Source: Faeciplasma sp964650705
GTDB taxonomy: Bacteria; Bacillota; Clostridia; Oscillospirales; Ruminococcaceae
Length of the DNA stretch: 58,335 nucleotides
Assembly (NCBI GenBank): GCA_964650705.1
Contig: CAZYUJ010000011.1
Span: 1 to 58,335 of the forward strand
Reading direction: 5' to 3'
Positions 49,810 to 58,335 of this stretch are shown in pieces. Position 1 is the stretch's first letter; each line of letters starts with the position of its first letter. The translations under genes were made by a program, and so were the position numbers. A model generated the notes under the pieces. The model ran no database searches, was not told where the DNA came from, and was given only the letters and a program-made list of their open reading frames with translations.

Positions 49810-50481
49810 TTATATCTTATTCTTACATTTCACAGACCACATTCCGTCATTACCTATGACTATGTGATCTGACAGCATTACGTTAACGGATCGCAGCAGC
49901 TCCTTGATCTGACCGGTGATAATGTGATCCTCGGTCGAGGGATGGCAATTACCGCACGGGTGATTGTGTGCAAGTATGCATGAAGAGCATTCGCAATTCA
50001 AGACTTCGGACATGACTTTTCTTGCATCCACCGATACCTGAGACGGATCTGTGCCGGCAACTACAAAGACATTGACGATATCAAAGCCGCTGTTTAAGCA
50101 TATCAGCTTCACGGTCTCGTGCTCAACGCCGCAATACTCAGCCTTCAGGAATTCCTTCACCTGCTCATAGTTCGACAGCTTCATACCGCTTGTGCGGGAC
50201 CTAGCATAGCTTGCACATATCTGAGGCAAAAGCTTGATGAACACTGCTGCGCTGTCCGTCATCCCGGGGACATCGAGCAAGGATTCATATGATGCGCCGA
50301 GAACACCGCTGAGAGAGCCGAGCCTTGTAAGCAACGAATGCGAGCAATTTATTGCCTCTTGCGCCGGAAGCGCATAGAAAAGGATGAGCTCAAGCTTTTG
50401 GTCTTCGCTGAGCGATCTAAAGCCTTTTTCGGCATATTGCTTTTTGATCTTTGCCTTATATTCCTTCGCTGACAGTTCCAA
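49810..50481 (-). CDS. radC: RadC-family (JAB domain) protein, intact metal site
   Basis: This 223-residue protein has the UPF0758 N-terminal helix-hairpin-helix part (KLELILFYALPAQEA, LLDVPGMTDSAA) and a C-terminal JAB/MPN domain with LAHNHPCG.CHPSTED, the H-x-H...S...D zinc site. RadC proteins are linked by name to DNA repair but their activity is unresolved. TTG at 50481 lies eight bases after GGAG; upstream GTG and TTG lack ribosome sites. It is divergent from a paralogue that has lost the site. Confidence 0.85.
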   Translation of the reverse strand: MELSAKEYKAKIKKQYAEKGFRSLSEDQKLELILFYALPAQEAINCSHSLLTRLGSLSGVLGASYESLLDVPGMTDSAAVFIKLLPQICASYARSRTSGMKLSNYEQVKEFLKAEYCGVEHETVKLICLNSGFDIVNVFVVAGTDPSQVSVDARKVMSEVLNCECSSCILAHNHPCGNCHPSTEDHIITGQIKELLRSVNVMLSDHIVIGNDGMWSVKCKNKI

Positions 50482-50512
50482 ACATTTCACTCCAACCAAT
50501 GATTATATCTTG

Positions 50513-50541
50513 ATTATATCAAAACCGTATCTGTTTTACAA
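50513..50541 (-). promoter_or_regulatory. Promoter of radC
   Basis: TTGTAA (50541-50536), 17-base spacer, TATAAT (50518-50513). Confidence 0.7.
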
Positions 50542-50550
50542 GCAGATATC

Positions 50551-50579
50551 TTGACAAAATGTATCCTCTTTGAGATAAT
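50551..50579 (+). promoter_or_regulatory. Promoter of the divergent radC paralogue
   Basis: TTGACA (50551-50556), 17-base spacer, GATAAT (50574-50579). Confidence 0.75.
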
Positions 50580-50606
50580 AATTGTTATGAAAAAGGGGGC
50601 AACGGG

Positions 50607-51290
50607 ATGAGTAATGAGAATATTCATGCAGGTCACAGATCCAGACTTCGGCAAAGATTCATCGAAAACGGGCTTGATTCGTTTTTGCCTCATCAAAAGC
50701 TTGAGCTTTTGCTGTTCTATGCGATCCCCAGAGGTGACACGAACGTACATGCTCACCGGCTTTTGAACGAATTCGAAACGATATCCGACGTATTTGATGC
50801 AGACCCGAAAGAGCTTTGTAAGGTGAACGGTATCGGAGAAAATGCCGCTTCGCTTATCGGGCTTATCCCTCAGATCTATGAGGATTATGATAGCATCAGA
50901 TCCCACAGACTTTCACTCAATTCTTATCAGAAGATATGCCGGTATTTTGAATCGCTGTTTTTTGAGATGAGAAACGAAGTGATCTGTGTTGCTTGTTTGG
51001 ACGATTCGCTCGGACTGGTGAGGTTTGCTATCACAGACGTCAAAAAGTGTGCAACACACACCGATACCGTAAGGTACATAACTAACGAGCTGTTGAAGAT
51101 CAACTGCACTCAGTGCATGATAGCAACAAACCGTCCGTATAGAAGCAACAAGCTGACAGCCTATGAGTATGAGCATATTAAGGCGATAATGAGGCATCTT
51201 GAGGCTCTCAACATCAAGCTCGCCGAATACGTCGTTTACGGCAACGACGGTATCAGACTCGTTATGTATGAGCAAGAGGGCAGTATGTAA
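50607..51290 (+). CDS. RadC paralogue with degenerate JAB site
   Basis: This 227-residue protein shares the RadC layout, including HQKLELLLFYAIPRGDTN and CKVNGIGENAASLI for the helix-hairpin-helix. In the JAB part the AHNHP block reads ATNRP and the PSTED block reads LTAYEYE, so both zinc His and the Asp are gone. It must be non-catalytic or have another function; a regulatory partner for its neighbour is a hypothesis. It is divergent from the intact radC and followed nine bases later by a methyltransferase gene. Confidence 0.85.
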   Translation: MSNENIHAGHRSRLRQRFIENGLDSFLPHQKLELLLFYAIPRGDTNVHAHRLLNEFETISDVFDADPKELCKVNGIGENAASLIGLIPQIYEDYDSIRSHRLSLNSYQKICRYFESLFFEMRNEVICVACLDDSLGLVRFAITDVKKCATHTDTVRYITNELLKINCTQCMIATNRPYRSNKLTAYEYEHIKAIMRHLEALNIKLAEYVVYGNDGIRLVMYEQEGSM

Positions 51291-51299
51291 GGGAATTTT

Positions 51300-51971
51300 A
51301 TGAACGACAGAAAGTATTATGAAGCGTATGACGACAGATATAAAGCTGTGCACGAAAGATCGATACGTTGGTTTTCAGACGTGCCGTCAGAAATAGTTGC
51401 CCGGACGATACGGAAATTTTCTGTCAGTAAGACCCATAGCATTTTGGAGATCGGGTGCGGCGAAGGCCGAGATTCCGCAGCATTGCTTAGAGGCGGATAT
51501 GATCTTTTGGCAAGCGATATCTCAAGCGAAGCCATCAGCTATTGTAAAACGCTTTATCCCGAGTATCAAAAGAATTTCAAGGTCGTTGACTGTATCAAGG
51601 ACAAGCTCGAGCACAAATATGACTTCATCTACGCAGTAGCTGTGCTTCATATGCTCGTTTTGGATGAAGACAGAAATTCGTTTTACAGATTCATTTATGA
51701 CCACTTGACTGACAGCGGAATTGCGCTGATCTGTTCTATGGGCGACGGTGAAATGCAGATCCAAAGCGACATCAGCACGGCGTTTGACCTCCAAGAGAGA
51801 TGTCACAAAGGAGAAAAGCTTTTAGTCGCAGGAACTTCGTGCAGAACGGTCACTTTCGATTTCTTTGAAAAAGAGATCAGCGATAATTCTTTCGAGATTT
51901 TGGAAAAGGGATTCACCTCGGTTCCTTCAGAGTTTGATCGCATGATGTATGCAGTTATAAAAAAACGATAA
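51300..51971 (+). CDS. SAM-dependent methyltransferase
   Basis: The 223-residue class I methyltransferase has motif I ILEIGCGEGRDSAAL, acidic motif II LLASDISSEAI, and YDFIYAVAVLHML. The substrate is unknown. It starts nine bases after the degenerate radC paralogue with AGGGA in front, so it is translationally linked. Confidence 0.88.
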   Translation: MNDRKYYEAYDDRYKAVHERSIRWFSDVPSEIVARTIRKFSVSKTHSILEIGCGEGRDSAALLRGGYDLLASDISSEAISYCKTLYPEYQKNFKVVDCIKDKLEHKYDFIYAVAVLHMLVLDEDRNSFYRFIYDHLTDSGIALICSMGDGEMQIQSDISTAFDLQERCHKGEKLLVAGTSCRTVTFDFFEKEISDNSFEILEKGFTSVPSEFDRMMYAVIKKR

Positions 51972-51977
51972 ACGTAA

Positions 51978-52010
51978 AAACACCTGTAGGGTTTAGCCTT
52001 ACAGGTGTTT
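51978..52010 (+). terminator. Terminator of the radC-paralogue/methyltransferase operon
   Basis: AAACACCTGTA...TACAGGTGTTT stem flanking a GGGTTTAGCC inner part. Confidence 0.85.
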
Positions 52011-52022
52011 GTTATTATAAGA

Positions 52023-53801
52023 TCAGATCTTTGCATCCCAAAGTCCGCAGAAGCTGTCTATCGGGTCGCTTCCCTTGAAAGCATCGGGTCCCGATACCAA
52101 AGCATCAACCAAAGCGTCCATTGTTGAGGGCTTGGAGTCATATGCGTTGATATAGGTTCTTAGCTGAGGAGCATCGGCAAGCATCGTAGGAGCATTTACG
52201 CTGACACCGATCACGGGAAGCTCGAACACATACCACGGGATCTCTCCTCCGCCCTTGGACATTCCAAAGCTGGGTCTTCCGTTTGCAACGTCGAACAAGG
52301 TGATAACAAGATCCTGATTGGAAACGAAGTCGCTGATTGCATTTTTCCCTGCGAAATAGAGGTTAAGGCTCGGCTTTTCGCCTGCTGCGATCTGTTTATT
52401 CATCTTCTCGATGGGGCTTTCATAAATGAAAGCATCAAAGCCTTTTTCGATGAGGCGATCCTTAAGTTCCTCGGCAGGACTCTTTGCAGACCCCATGCCC
52501 ATGCTCTTCATTGCCATCTGCATTATGGAGTCCATAGCGCCCGCTGCGCCCTTAACGTAAACGATCATAACTCTTTTATATTTTTCGGGAGTTATAGGCA
52601 AAACGTCTTGATCCTTATATTTAACCAAGGTGATAGCATCGCGGCTGATGGCATCTGATGTCTTCTTATATTCGTCTTTGCCGAGAGTAGCCAAAGCTTC
52701 GGGAGCAGGAACGAGCTCTTCCTTGGACTTTTTATGAAGTCCCATATGAGCCTTTAAGCCGAGGATCCTTGTGAGCGCTTCGGTCATTCTCTCTTCAGAG
52801 ATCAAGCCCTTATTATATGCATCGAGCATAGTGTTAAAGTCTTCATCGGGATCGTTGAAGAACAAGAACATATCACAGCCCGCGTTGATCGCCAAAGGAA
52901 GCATTTCGGTTCTTGTCATACGGTCAGTCATTGCGACCATGTGGGAAGCATCGGTTACTATCATACCGTTGAAGCCGAGCTTTTCACGCAAAAGACCTGT
53001 CATGATCTCGTGACAAAGAGTTGCGGGGAGCATTTCCTCATCGGTGATACCGGGCTTGACCTCACGCATATATTCGGGCATCATGATGTGACCGCCCATT
53101 ATAGCGTCAAGGTCAGCGTCGATAAGAGTTTTGTAAACGTGGCCATATGTTGCCATCCACTCTTCTTCGTTAAGGCTGTTTATGTTATTGGCAAGATGAG
53201 CATCTCTGAAGTCCATGCCGTTTCCGGGGAAGTGCTTTGCAGCGCAAGCAAAGCCGGGAACAGTGTGAGCGCCGTCAAGATATGCCTTGCTCATCTTTGC
53301 AACTCTTTCCGGGTCGTTACCGAAAGCACGAGCAACAACTTCGGTATTTTCCCAATTATAGTGGATGTCGCAGACGGGAGAGAAAGCCATGTTGCAGCCG
53401 ATGGCATGAGCTTCTTCGTTTGACATTCTGCCCAAATCGTGAGCATACTGAACGTTGCCTGTAGCGCCGATCTTGATTCCGGCTGAGATAAATGTGCCGT
53501 CATTGCAAGCGCCGTTACCGCCGTTTTCTGTGTTGCAGGCGATGATGAGAGGGATCTTGGCATATTTCTGCAAGATCCTGTTCTGCATCTGAACAGCGGC
53601 ACCGGGCATGCCGTTATAGCGACAACCGCCAAGGTGATACTTCTCCATAAGCTCCTTAAGGTAAGCTTCATCAATTCCTGCTGTTAGCTGGAAGAAGAGC
53701 TGGCCAACCTTTTCCTCGGGAGTCATTTCGCTGATGGTTTTTTGAACCCATGCGATATCTTCATCATTAAGATAATAGGGTCGTGCTTTCAAGTCGATCA
53801 T
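52023..53801 (-). CDS. GH3 family beta-N-acetylhexosaminidase-like glycosidase
   Basis: This 592-residue GH3 enzyme has the nucleophile Asp in MIVTDASHM, a KHFPGNGMDFRDAH motif of the NagZ type (catalytic His-Asp loop), and a C-terminal domain (about 380-592). It probably removes N-acetylglucosamine or a related sugar from glycans or peptidoglycan fragments. No signal peptide, so cytoplasmic. It lies 39 bases downstream of the HAD gene with GGAGA before ATG. Confidence 0.9.
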   Translation of the reverse strand: MIDLKARPYYLNDEDIAWVQKTISEMTPEEKVGQLFFQLTAGIDEAYLKELMEKYHLGGCRYNGMPGAAVQMQNRILQKYAKIPLIIACNTENGGNGACNDGTFISAGIKIGATGNVQYAHDLGRMSNEEAHAIGCNMAFSPVCDIHYNWENTEVVARAFGNDPERVAKMSKAYLDGAHTVPGFACAAKHFPGNGMDFRDAHLANNINSLNEEEWMATYGHVYKTLIDADLDAIMGGHIMMPEYMREVKPGITDEEMLPATLCHEIMTGLLREKLGFNGMIVTDASHMVAMTDRMTRTEMLPLAINAGCDMFLFFNDPDEDFNTMLDAYNKGLISEERMTEALTRILGLKAHMGLHKKSKEELVPAPEALATLGKDEYKKTSDAISRDAITLVKYKDQDVLPITPEKYKRVMIVYVKGAAGAMDSIMQMAMKSMGMGSAKSPAEELKDRLIEKGFDAFIYESPIEKMNKQIAAGEKPSLNLYFAGKNAISDFVSNQDLVITLFDVANGRPSFGMSKGGGEIPWYVFELPVIGVSVNAPTMLADAPQLRTYINAYDSKPSTMDALVDALVSGPDAFKGSDPIDSFCGLWDAKI

Positions 53802-53840
53802 TTCGGTTGTCTCCTTTATATAAATTTTTACTTCACAGAA

Positions 53841-54692
53841 TTATTTTCCGCCGAGATTTTCAAGGAATTCGTTTATCTTCTTTTCCTGATAGCCCTCGCC
53901 ATAACTAAGGTCAATAAGTTTGTCAAAGCCTATAGCCACGAACTCCGCCCAGCTTTCTTTTTCTTTTTTTACAAGGATCGGATAATAGTATACCCCGTTT
54001 TTCTTTGCGGCATCATAGTCGCCGGGAGCGTCACCGCACATCAAAACCTTGTCCTTGGAATAGCCTTTTTTGATAAGCTCGGAAATGCAAAAAGCCTTGC
54101 TCCCTGCGTCCTGTGCGAGCACGATGTCGGTATGCTCCAAAAGCCCGTGCTGTTCCCATTCTTCGAGCACGGCACCGAGGTTTGCGCTTGATACGATCGC
54201 AACGTCCGCACGCTCGTGGGCGAACCTAAGCGCCTCTTTCGCGCCCTCAAACGGAAGCTTAAGCTCGTCGGGGAGAGCTTTTATTGATTCGTTGACAGCC
54301 TTGCTCCATGAAAGCGCTTTTTTCAGCGAGATGCTATCGGGATTTTCTTCGATAGCACGAGAAAGTGCGTCGTTTGAAAGCTCGGGACTATTCTGTGCCC
54401 AATCCGTCAAAGAATCGATATCCTCGATTTTAATATAGCGCTCATTTATCTCGCTCAGCGCAATCGCCAAGCCTTTGAAGCGGTTGATTCCGCGCGTCAT
54501 AGTATATAAGTTGATGTCGTTCCAACGTGAAAGGATGTCATCTTCCCACTTTTCGAGATTCCACTCCGAAACCATACAGGGGCCGAAGCATTTATAATGC
54601 TTAATATCCATTGTATCCATTGCACAGCCGTCGCTGTCAACACAAACAAGATAGTCTTTAGTTTTGACAAAGCTATTTAGATCATTGCTCAA
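53841..54692 (-). CDS. HAD superfamily hydrolase
   Basis: The 283-residue protein has motif I VCVDSDGCAMDT, motif II AIVSSANLG, Lys in AGSKAFCI and motif IV MCGDAPGDYDAAKKNG. A large helical cap of about 110 residues lies after motif I. Substrate is unknown; with the GH3 gene it may act on a phosphorylated sugar. TTG 54692 lies eight bases after AAGGAG; a GTG at 54701 overlaps the site. Confidence 0.83.
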   Translation of the reverse strand: MSNDLNSFVKTKDYLVCVDSDGCAMDTMDIKHYKCFGPCMVSEWNLEKWEDDILSRWNDINLYTMTRGINRFKGLAIALSEINERYIKIEDIDSLTDWAQNSPELSNDALSRAIEENPDSISLKKALSWSKAVNESIKALPDELKLPFEGAKEALRFAHERADVAIVSSANLGAVLEEWEQHGLLEHTDIVLAQDAGSKAFCISELIKKGYSKDKVLMCGDAPGDYDAAKKNGVYYYPILVKKEKESWAEFVAIGFDKLIDLSYGEGYQEKKINEFLENLGGK

Positions 54693-54759
54693 AAGGTTCA
54701 CTCCTTAATAGGCAAAACGCCGATAATTGCACAGCAACGCTGTTTATAGGTTTACATTT

Positions 54760-54788
54760 ATTATATCTAAAAGACGTGATCTTAACAA
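54760..54788 (-). promoter_or_regulatory. Promoter of the HAD-GH3 operon
   Basis: TTGTTA (54788-54783), 17-base spacer, TATAAT (54765-54760). Confidence 0.7.
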
Positions 54789-54828
54789 GGGACAGATTTA
54801 AAGATTTGTGACAAGCCTTAACAAAGTT

Positions 54829-54859
54829 AAGCGGCACCGATTTGTCTCGATACCGCTTG
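54829..54859 (-). terminator. Possible terminator of the GH43-esterase operon
   Basis: AAGCGGTATCGA and TCGGTGCCGCTT pair with one or two G-U positions just after the esterase stop. The T run is weak. Confidence 0.5.
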
Positions 54860-54864
54860 AAGTT

Positions 54865-56385
54865 TTACTTGAGGGATTCTTTTGCTTTATCAATAAGTAG
54901 CCGTTTAAACTTTGTTTCGTCCGTGTCGGGTCTGATGCCGTCAAGAGTGAAGTGAACACCCTTGGATGACGACTTGCCGTATTCCTCCCACTTGGGCATC
55001 TCAGTGCCGTCGATGTCAACGCCGTTGGGATCACCCGTTTTTATGAAATTGCAATAATAGTTGCACATCTGACGGGCAACGTCATAATACTTTCCCGTGA
55101 ACGGACGGTGGCATTTTGCCAAGGTCTCAAAGAAGAACCAAAGCTCACAGGAGTGGAAGCTTCCCGGATGATCGTCACCGGGCATTTCGATATCAAAGCT
55201 GTAATAATAGTGGCGCTTGTCGCCCCCGCGCTCAATATCGGTTTCGTAAAGAGCCTTGACATAGCATTCAATGCCTTGAGCGAAGGCATAATTCCCTCTT
55301 CCGTCAGTGGCGTGTGCCTCTTCACAAGAAAGAAATTCATCAGCCCTGTCACCGAAGATCTCTTTCACCTTGTTTTCAAGATCGGCTTCAGACTCGGCAC
55401 GCAGAGAGCTAATAAACTCGTCCTTGGTGTTCCCTGCCATGATGTCAACGTTTGCGTGCTTGCCCTCACAATAGAGCTTCATGCTGTCGCCAAAGCAGAA
55501 TTTATCATCCTGAACGGTATAGAAACGAGGGTTTGACCTTGCGAATTCGCCGTATTTATCGCGGATATAGAAAGCATCCAGCTTTCTTGCCTCTTCAATG
55601 GAATCTACGCCCAAGAACTTGATGAAGTTCTCACCGTTTTTCTGAGCCGCTTCAAAACCGCCTGCACGGATGGGCCCGCCGTGACCGTAGGGATTTTTGA
55701 TCATAGCACTCTGGACGATCGCGCGCTTGAAAAGACCGTAGTTATCGGGACAGGTCATTTGGGACATAACGCTTCCGCCGCCTGCGGACTGACCTGCGAT
55801 GGTGATGTTGTCGGGGTCGCCGCCGAATGCCGAGATGTTGCGCTTGACCCACTTAAGCCCTGCTTGCTGGTCAAGCGAGCCGAAGTTAGCCGGAGCATCA
55901 GGCTGAGACGCTGTGAGCTCGGGATGAGCCAGGAAGCCGAAAACACCGATGCGATAGTTGACGCTGACGAAGATAACGCCTCGTCTTGCGACACGCTCAC
56001 CGTCGAACTCCATTTCAGCGGGATAGCCCCACTGAAGTCCGCCGCCGAAATACCAAACCAAAACGGGAAGCTTTTCGTCGCCTGTCTTTGCAGGTGTCCA
56101 GATGTTTAGGTATAAGCAATCTTCGCCCATTGGGATCTTTGAATCGACGTGCCATTCACGGTCATAAAGTCCGTCGCCGACACCGGGGGTATCCTGCATC
56201 GAGATGTTTGCGAAGCGATAGCACTCAAGGTCGCCCTCCCAATCCTGTGCCGGCTGAGGGGCACGCCAGCGGTTTTCGCCGACGGGCGGTGCCGCAAAGG
56301 GGACGCCCTTGAAGGCTGTGATCCTTGGGTCAGCGGCTTCAATACCCTTGACCCAGCCGTTTTCCGTTTTTACTCTTCTTAACAT
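54865..56385 (-). CDS. Type B carboxylesterase
   Basis: This 506-residue alpha/beta hydrolase has the nucleophile elbow ITIAGQSAGGGSV, an oxyanion VLVWYFGGGLQWG and KGVPFAAPPVGENRWRAPQP at the start. The catalytic His is in the H-S-C-E-L-W block near 440. It likely removes acyl groups, possibly acetyl or feruloyl, from plant polysaccharide fragments because the GH43 gene is 24 bases upstream. ATG 56385 has GGAG eight bases before it. Confidence 0.92.
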   Translation of the reverse strand: MLRRVKTENGWVKGIEAADPRITAFKGVPFAAPPVGENRWRAPQPAQDWEGDLECYRFANISMQDTPGVGDGLYDREWHVDSKIPMGEDCLYLNIWTPAKTGDEKLPVLVWYFGGGLQWGYPAEMEFDGERVARRGVIFVSVNYRIGVFGFLAHPELTASQPDAPANFGSLDQQAGLKWVKRNISAFGGDPDNITIAGQSAGGGSVMSQMTCPDNYGLFKRAIVQSAMIKNPYGHGGPIRAGGFEAAQKNGENFIKFLGVDSIEEARKLDAFYIRDKYGEFARSNPRFYTVQDDKFCFGDSMKLYCEGKHANVDIMAGNTKDEFISSLRAESEADLENKVKEIFGDRADEFLSCEEAHATDGRGNYAFAQGIECYVKALYETDIERGGDKRHYYYSFDIEMPGDDHPGSFHSCELWFFFETLAKCHRPFTGKYYDVARQMCNYYCNFIKTGDPNGVDIDGTEMPKWEEYGKSSSKGVHFTLDGIRPDTDETKFKRLLIDKAKESLK

Positions 56386-56409
56386 AGTGTTCACTCCTTT
56401 TCAGACTGT

Positions 56410-57807
56410 TTAATTGAGCTCAAAGGATCTCAGTTGACCGTTTCCTGTGCCCTTGAAGTGAATGAAGAATGCATAAACACCGTCGGGCAAGTCTATCGGT
56501 GCGGTATATTTAGTCCAAATATTCGTTCCGTCAACGCGGATCTTTGCCAAGGGCTCACCGAACAGCGAGGTCTTTATCTCAAATTCTCCGTGGATGTATG
56601 CACGGGTGGTGATGCTGACCCCCTTGATGCCCTCGCACTTGAAGTATTTAAATCCTGCGACCATTCCGCGGTTGACGTTGCCGATATATCCGACATTTTC
56701 ATCGCCGTCTTTACCGTCCTGCATGATCTTTGAAGCGTTTGTGCGATGAGTATTTCCGTTTTCATCGACCATAAAGAGGTTGCAAGCTATATATGCAGGA
56801 TGCTCTCCCCTTCCCTCAAGCGGCCCGCCGTTTAGTCCGCAAGAGGTCATCTCGACCTGTTTGATACTTCCGTCAGCCTCAACGGTGAGCTTTTCGGCAC
56901 AGCCCTGGCGGCTGAACCAAGTGCCGTTTGTCTGGCGGTGATAGAATATATACCATTCGCCGTTGATCTCAACCATGCTGCCGTGATTATTTCCCGTTTG
57001 ACCGACAGACATCCCTGCAGGCTTGCCGTTTTCAAGTCCGATATCGCCGTTGGAGACCAGAACTCCGCCATAGGTGAAGGGCCCTCTTGGGTCGGAAGCG
57101 GTTGCATAACAAAGCTCGTGCATAACTTCGGAAGAATAGATGAAATAATAGGTATCGCCGATCTTTCTTATCGAGGAAGCCTCAAAGAAAGCGTGTTTTT
57201 CATATCCCGTGCCCTTTGAATACTCAGAGCCGGGAACTATAATAACGGGATCTTCGATGACCGTGAGCATATCGCTGTCCAGAACCGTGAGCATTGAGCC
57301 GTGGCGAGACTTGTCCCCTCTTCCGCAGAAGCCGGTGTACATATAGGTCTTGCCGTTTTCGGTGATAACGCCGGGGTCGAACTGTGGCTCATCGCCGGGG
57401 CGATTGCCCAAAAGTGTGCCGTCGGGATAGTGAACGTAGCCGAGGAATTCGTATCGACCTGCAGGAGTATCGCATACTGCGACGGAAACATTCGAGACCT
57501 TGTCAAGAACGTAATACAGATAATATCTGCCGTCGGGCCCCATGGTGACATCGGGAGCATATAGGCACATTCTGCGGTCGGGATTAAAGGGATCTGATGT
57601 GGAAGGATAGATAACGCCTTCATATCTCCAGTTGCCGAGATCATCAACAGGCGCAGACCAGCACACATAGTCGCCGAGGCAAAAAACATGACCGTTATAG
57701 AGGTCGTGAGAGCCGTAAACATAAACTCTGTCGCCGAAAACATAGGGTTCGCCGTCGGGGATATATTCCCAAGAAGGAAGATATGGGTTAAACGCTTGCT
57801 TTTTCAT
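56410..57807 (-). CDS. GH43 family glycosidase with C-terminal CBM-like domain
   Basis: The 465-residue protein has a five-bladed propeller domain: FNPYLPSWEYIPDGEPYVFG with a catalytic Asp region, LYAPDVTMGPDGRYYLYY, and HAFFEASSIRKIGDTYYFIYSS (general acid Glu). The last 130 residues resemble a CBM6-type beta sandwich. Such enzymes act on xylan or arabinan side chains. No signal peptide, so it probably hydrolyses imported oligosaccharides. It heads the operon. Confidence 0.9.
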   Translation of the reverse strand: MKKQAFNPYLPSWEYIPDGEPYVFGDRVYVYGSHDLYNGHVFCLGDYVCWSAPVDDLGNWRYEGVIYPSTSDPFNPDRRMCLYAPDVTMGPDGRYYLYYVLDKVSNVSVAVCDTPAGRYEFLGYVHYPDGTLLGNRPGDEPQFDPGVITENGKTYMYTGFCGRGDKSRHGSMLTVLDSDMLTVIEDPVIIVPGSEYSKGTGYEKHAFFEASSIRKIGDTYYFIYSSEVMHELCYATASDPRGPFTYGGVLVSNGDIGLENGKPAGMSVGQTGNNHGSMVEINGEWYIFYHRQTNGTWFSRQGCAEKLTVEADGSIKQVEMTSCGLNGGPLEGRGEHPAYIACNLFMVDENGNTHRTNASKIMQDGKDGDENVGYIGNVNRGMVAGFKYFKCEGIKGVSITTRAYIHGEFEIKTSLFGEPLAKIRVDGTNIWTKYTAPIDLPDGVYAFFIHFKGTGNGQLRSFELN

Positions 57808-57856
57808 AGATTTATCTCCTTTTTCGTGTCCAAGTTTGTGAAATTGTGCTAAAAAT

Positions 57857-57886
57857 ATTATAGTATATGCGCCGTATATTTGTCAA
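57857..57886 (-). promoter_or_regulatory. Promoter of the GH43-esterase operon
   Basis: TTGACA (57886-57881), 18-base spacer, TATAAT (57862-57857). Confidence 0.8.
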
Positions 57887-57966
57887 ATGTAAAAAGGAAC
57901 TTCAGACGGTTTTGCATTTGACATTTTGCAATAGGTGTGGTAATATAATCGAGCAAGCAGTTTTAT

Positions 57967-58335
57967 CAATTTGATTTCTGCGGCTGTGGCGAATAGTAAA
58001 TTCTCGCTTTTGCTCGAATTAACTATAGAAAAACGTCTCTCGGTACCATGTACCTCGTGCTAAAGCACCGCCGTTTTTCGGTGCCTACCGTTAAGTGAAT
58101 GAGATAAATCGTCACAATTTGATTTCTGCGGCTGTGGCGAATAGTAAATTCTCGCTTTTGCTCGAATTAACTATAGAAAAACGTCTCTCGGTACCATGTA
58201 CCTCGTGCTAAAGCACCGCCGTTTTTCGGTGCCTACCGTTAAGTGAATGAGATAAATCGTCACAATTTGATTTCTGCGGCTGTGGCGAATAGTAAATTCT
58301 CGCTTTTGCTCGAATTAACTATAGAAAAACGTCTC
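57967..58335 (+). repeat. 148-bp perfect tandem repeat (two full copies and a partial third)
   Basis: Units start at 57967, 58115 and 58263; the first two are identical and the third is identical until the window ends. Each contains the AT-rich hairpin (57993-58026 in unit 1) and a GC-richer part with GGTAC-CAT-GTACC, GTGC-TAAA-GCAC and GCACCG/CGGTGC inside CGGTA/TACCG. It contains no ORF of note. The array extends beyond the edge or ends in an assembly break. Confidence 0.92.

Noticed and set aside
57967..58335. CRISPR array at the right edge
   Set aside because: The repeated unit is 148 bp with no short repeat/unique spacer alternation, and no cas gene is near.

Overview
The window looks like one stretch of a chromosome from a low-to-mid GC Firmicute of class Clostridia, most likely an uncultured gut anaerobe of the Oscillospirales/Ruminococcaceae type. 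The reasons are strong Shine-Dalgarno sites, sigmaA-like promoters with 17-bp spacers in front of most transcription units, Gram-positive sorting signals (NPKTG, SPLTG), a SipW-type signal peptidase with TasA-like substrates, the short-form HisG plus HisZ pair, YerC, and fermentative or glycan-degrading functions. This taxonomic placement is inference from gene content only.

Layout, left to right. 0-3.7 kb: a minus-strand operon of an RnfD-, RnfE- and RnfA-like membrane module plus a membrane-anchored glycosidase-like protein. The module lacks RnfB, RnfC and RnfG nearby and has lost most of its cofactor ligands. 3.7-5.6 kb: a small unknown gene, rpe, and a free-standing minus-strand transcript with its own promoter and terminator that carries no normal gene but a tandem series of tiny ORFs. 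5.7-10.3 kb: a DUF1292 protein, ruvX, a LURP-one-like protein, a ROK glucokinase and oligoendopeptidase F. 10.7-11.7 kb: rplM-rpsI. 11.8-19.8 kb: a surface locus with an NPKTG protein, signal peptidase SipW, four SipW-type secreted TasA/camelysin-like proteins, two larger exported proteins (one a pilin-like SPLTG protein) and a class B sortase. 19.8-25.1 kb: a FAD reductase, two tRNA-Gln genes, a fucose-isomerase-like enzyme and a second NPKTG protein.

25.3-34.2 kb is a full histidine operon, yerC-hisZ-hisG-hisD-hisC-hisB-hisH-hisA-hisF-hisIE-hisK, whose promoter carries a perfect inverted repeat between -35 and -10. 34.3-41 kb: glmS, an exported acidic protein, asnA behind a leader terminator, a MutS-like ATPase, ung and secG. 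41-49.8 kb: glgP, a sugar MFS transporter, a HAD phosphatase, an ABC exporter with Met/His/Pro-rich ends, a small membrane protein and uxaC. 49.8-52 kb: a divergent pair of RadC paralogues, one catalytically intact and one not, the latter followed by a methyltransferase. 52-57.8 kb: carbohydrate genes (GH3, HAD, type B carboxylesterase, GH43). The right edge runs into a perfect 148-bp tandem repeat.

Two non-coding themes cross the window. One is a family of about 70-90-bp GC-rich structured intergenic repeats (at least eight copies, all in the same orientation, three of them inside the his operon). The other is an AT-rich hairpin (AATAGTAAATT...AATTAACTATT) that is part of the 148-bp repeat and also occurs alone. 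The two observations I consider most novel are the tiny-ORF array at about 5.0-5.55 kb and the cofactor-stripped RnfDEA module.
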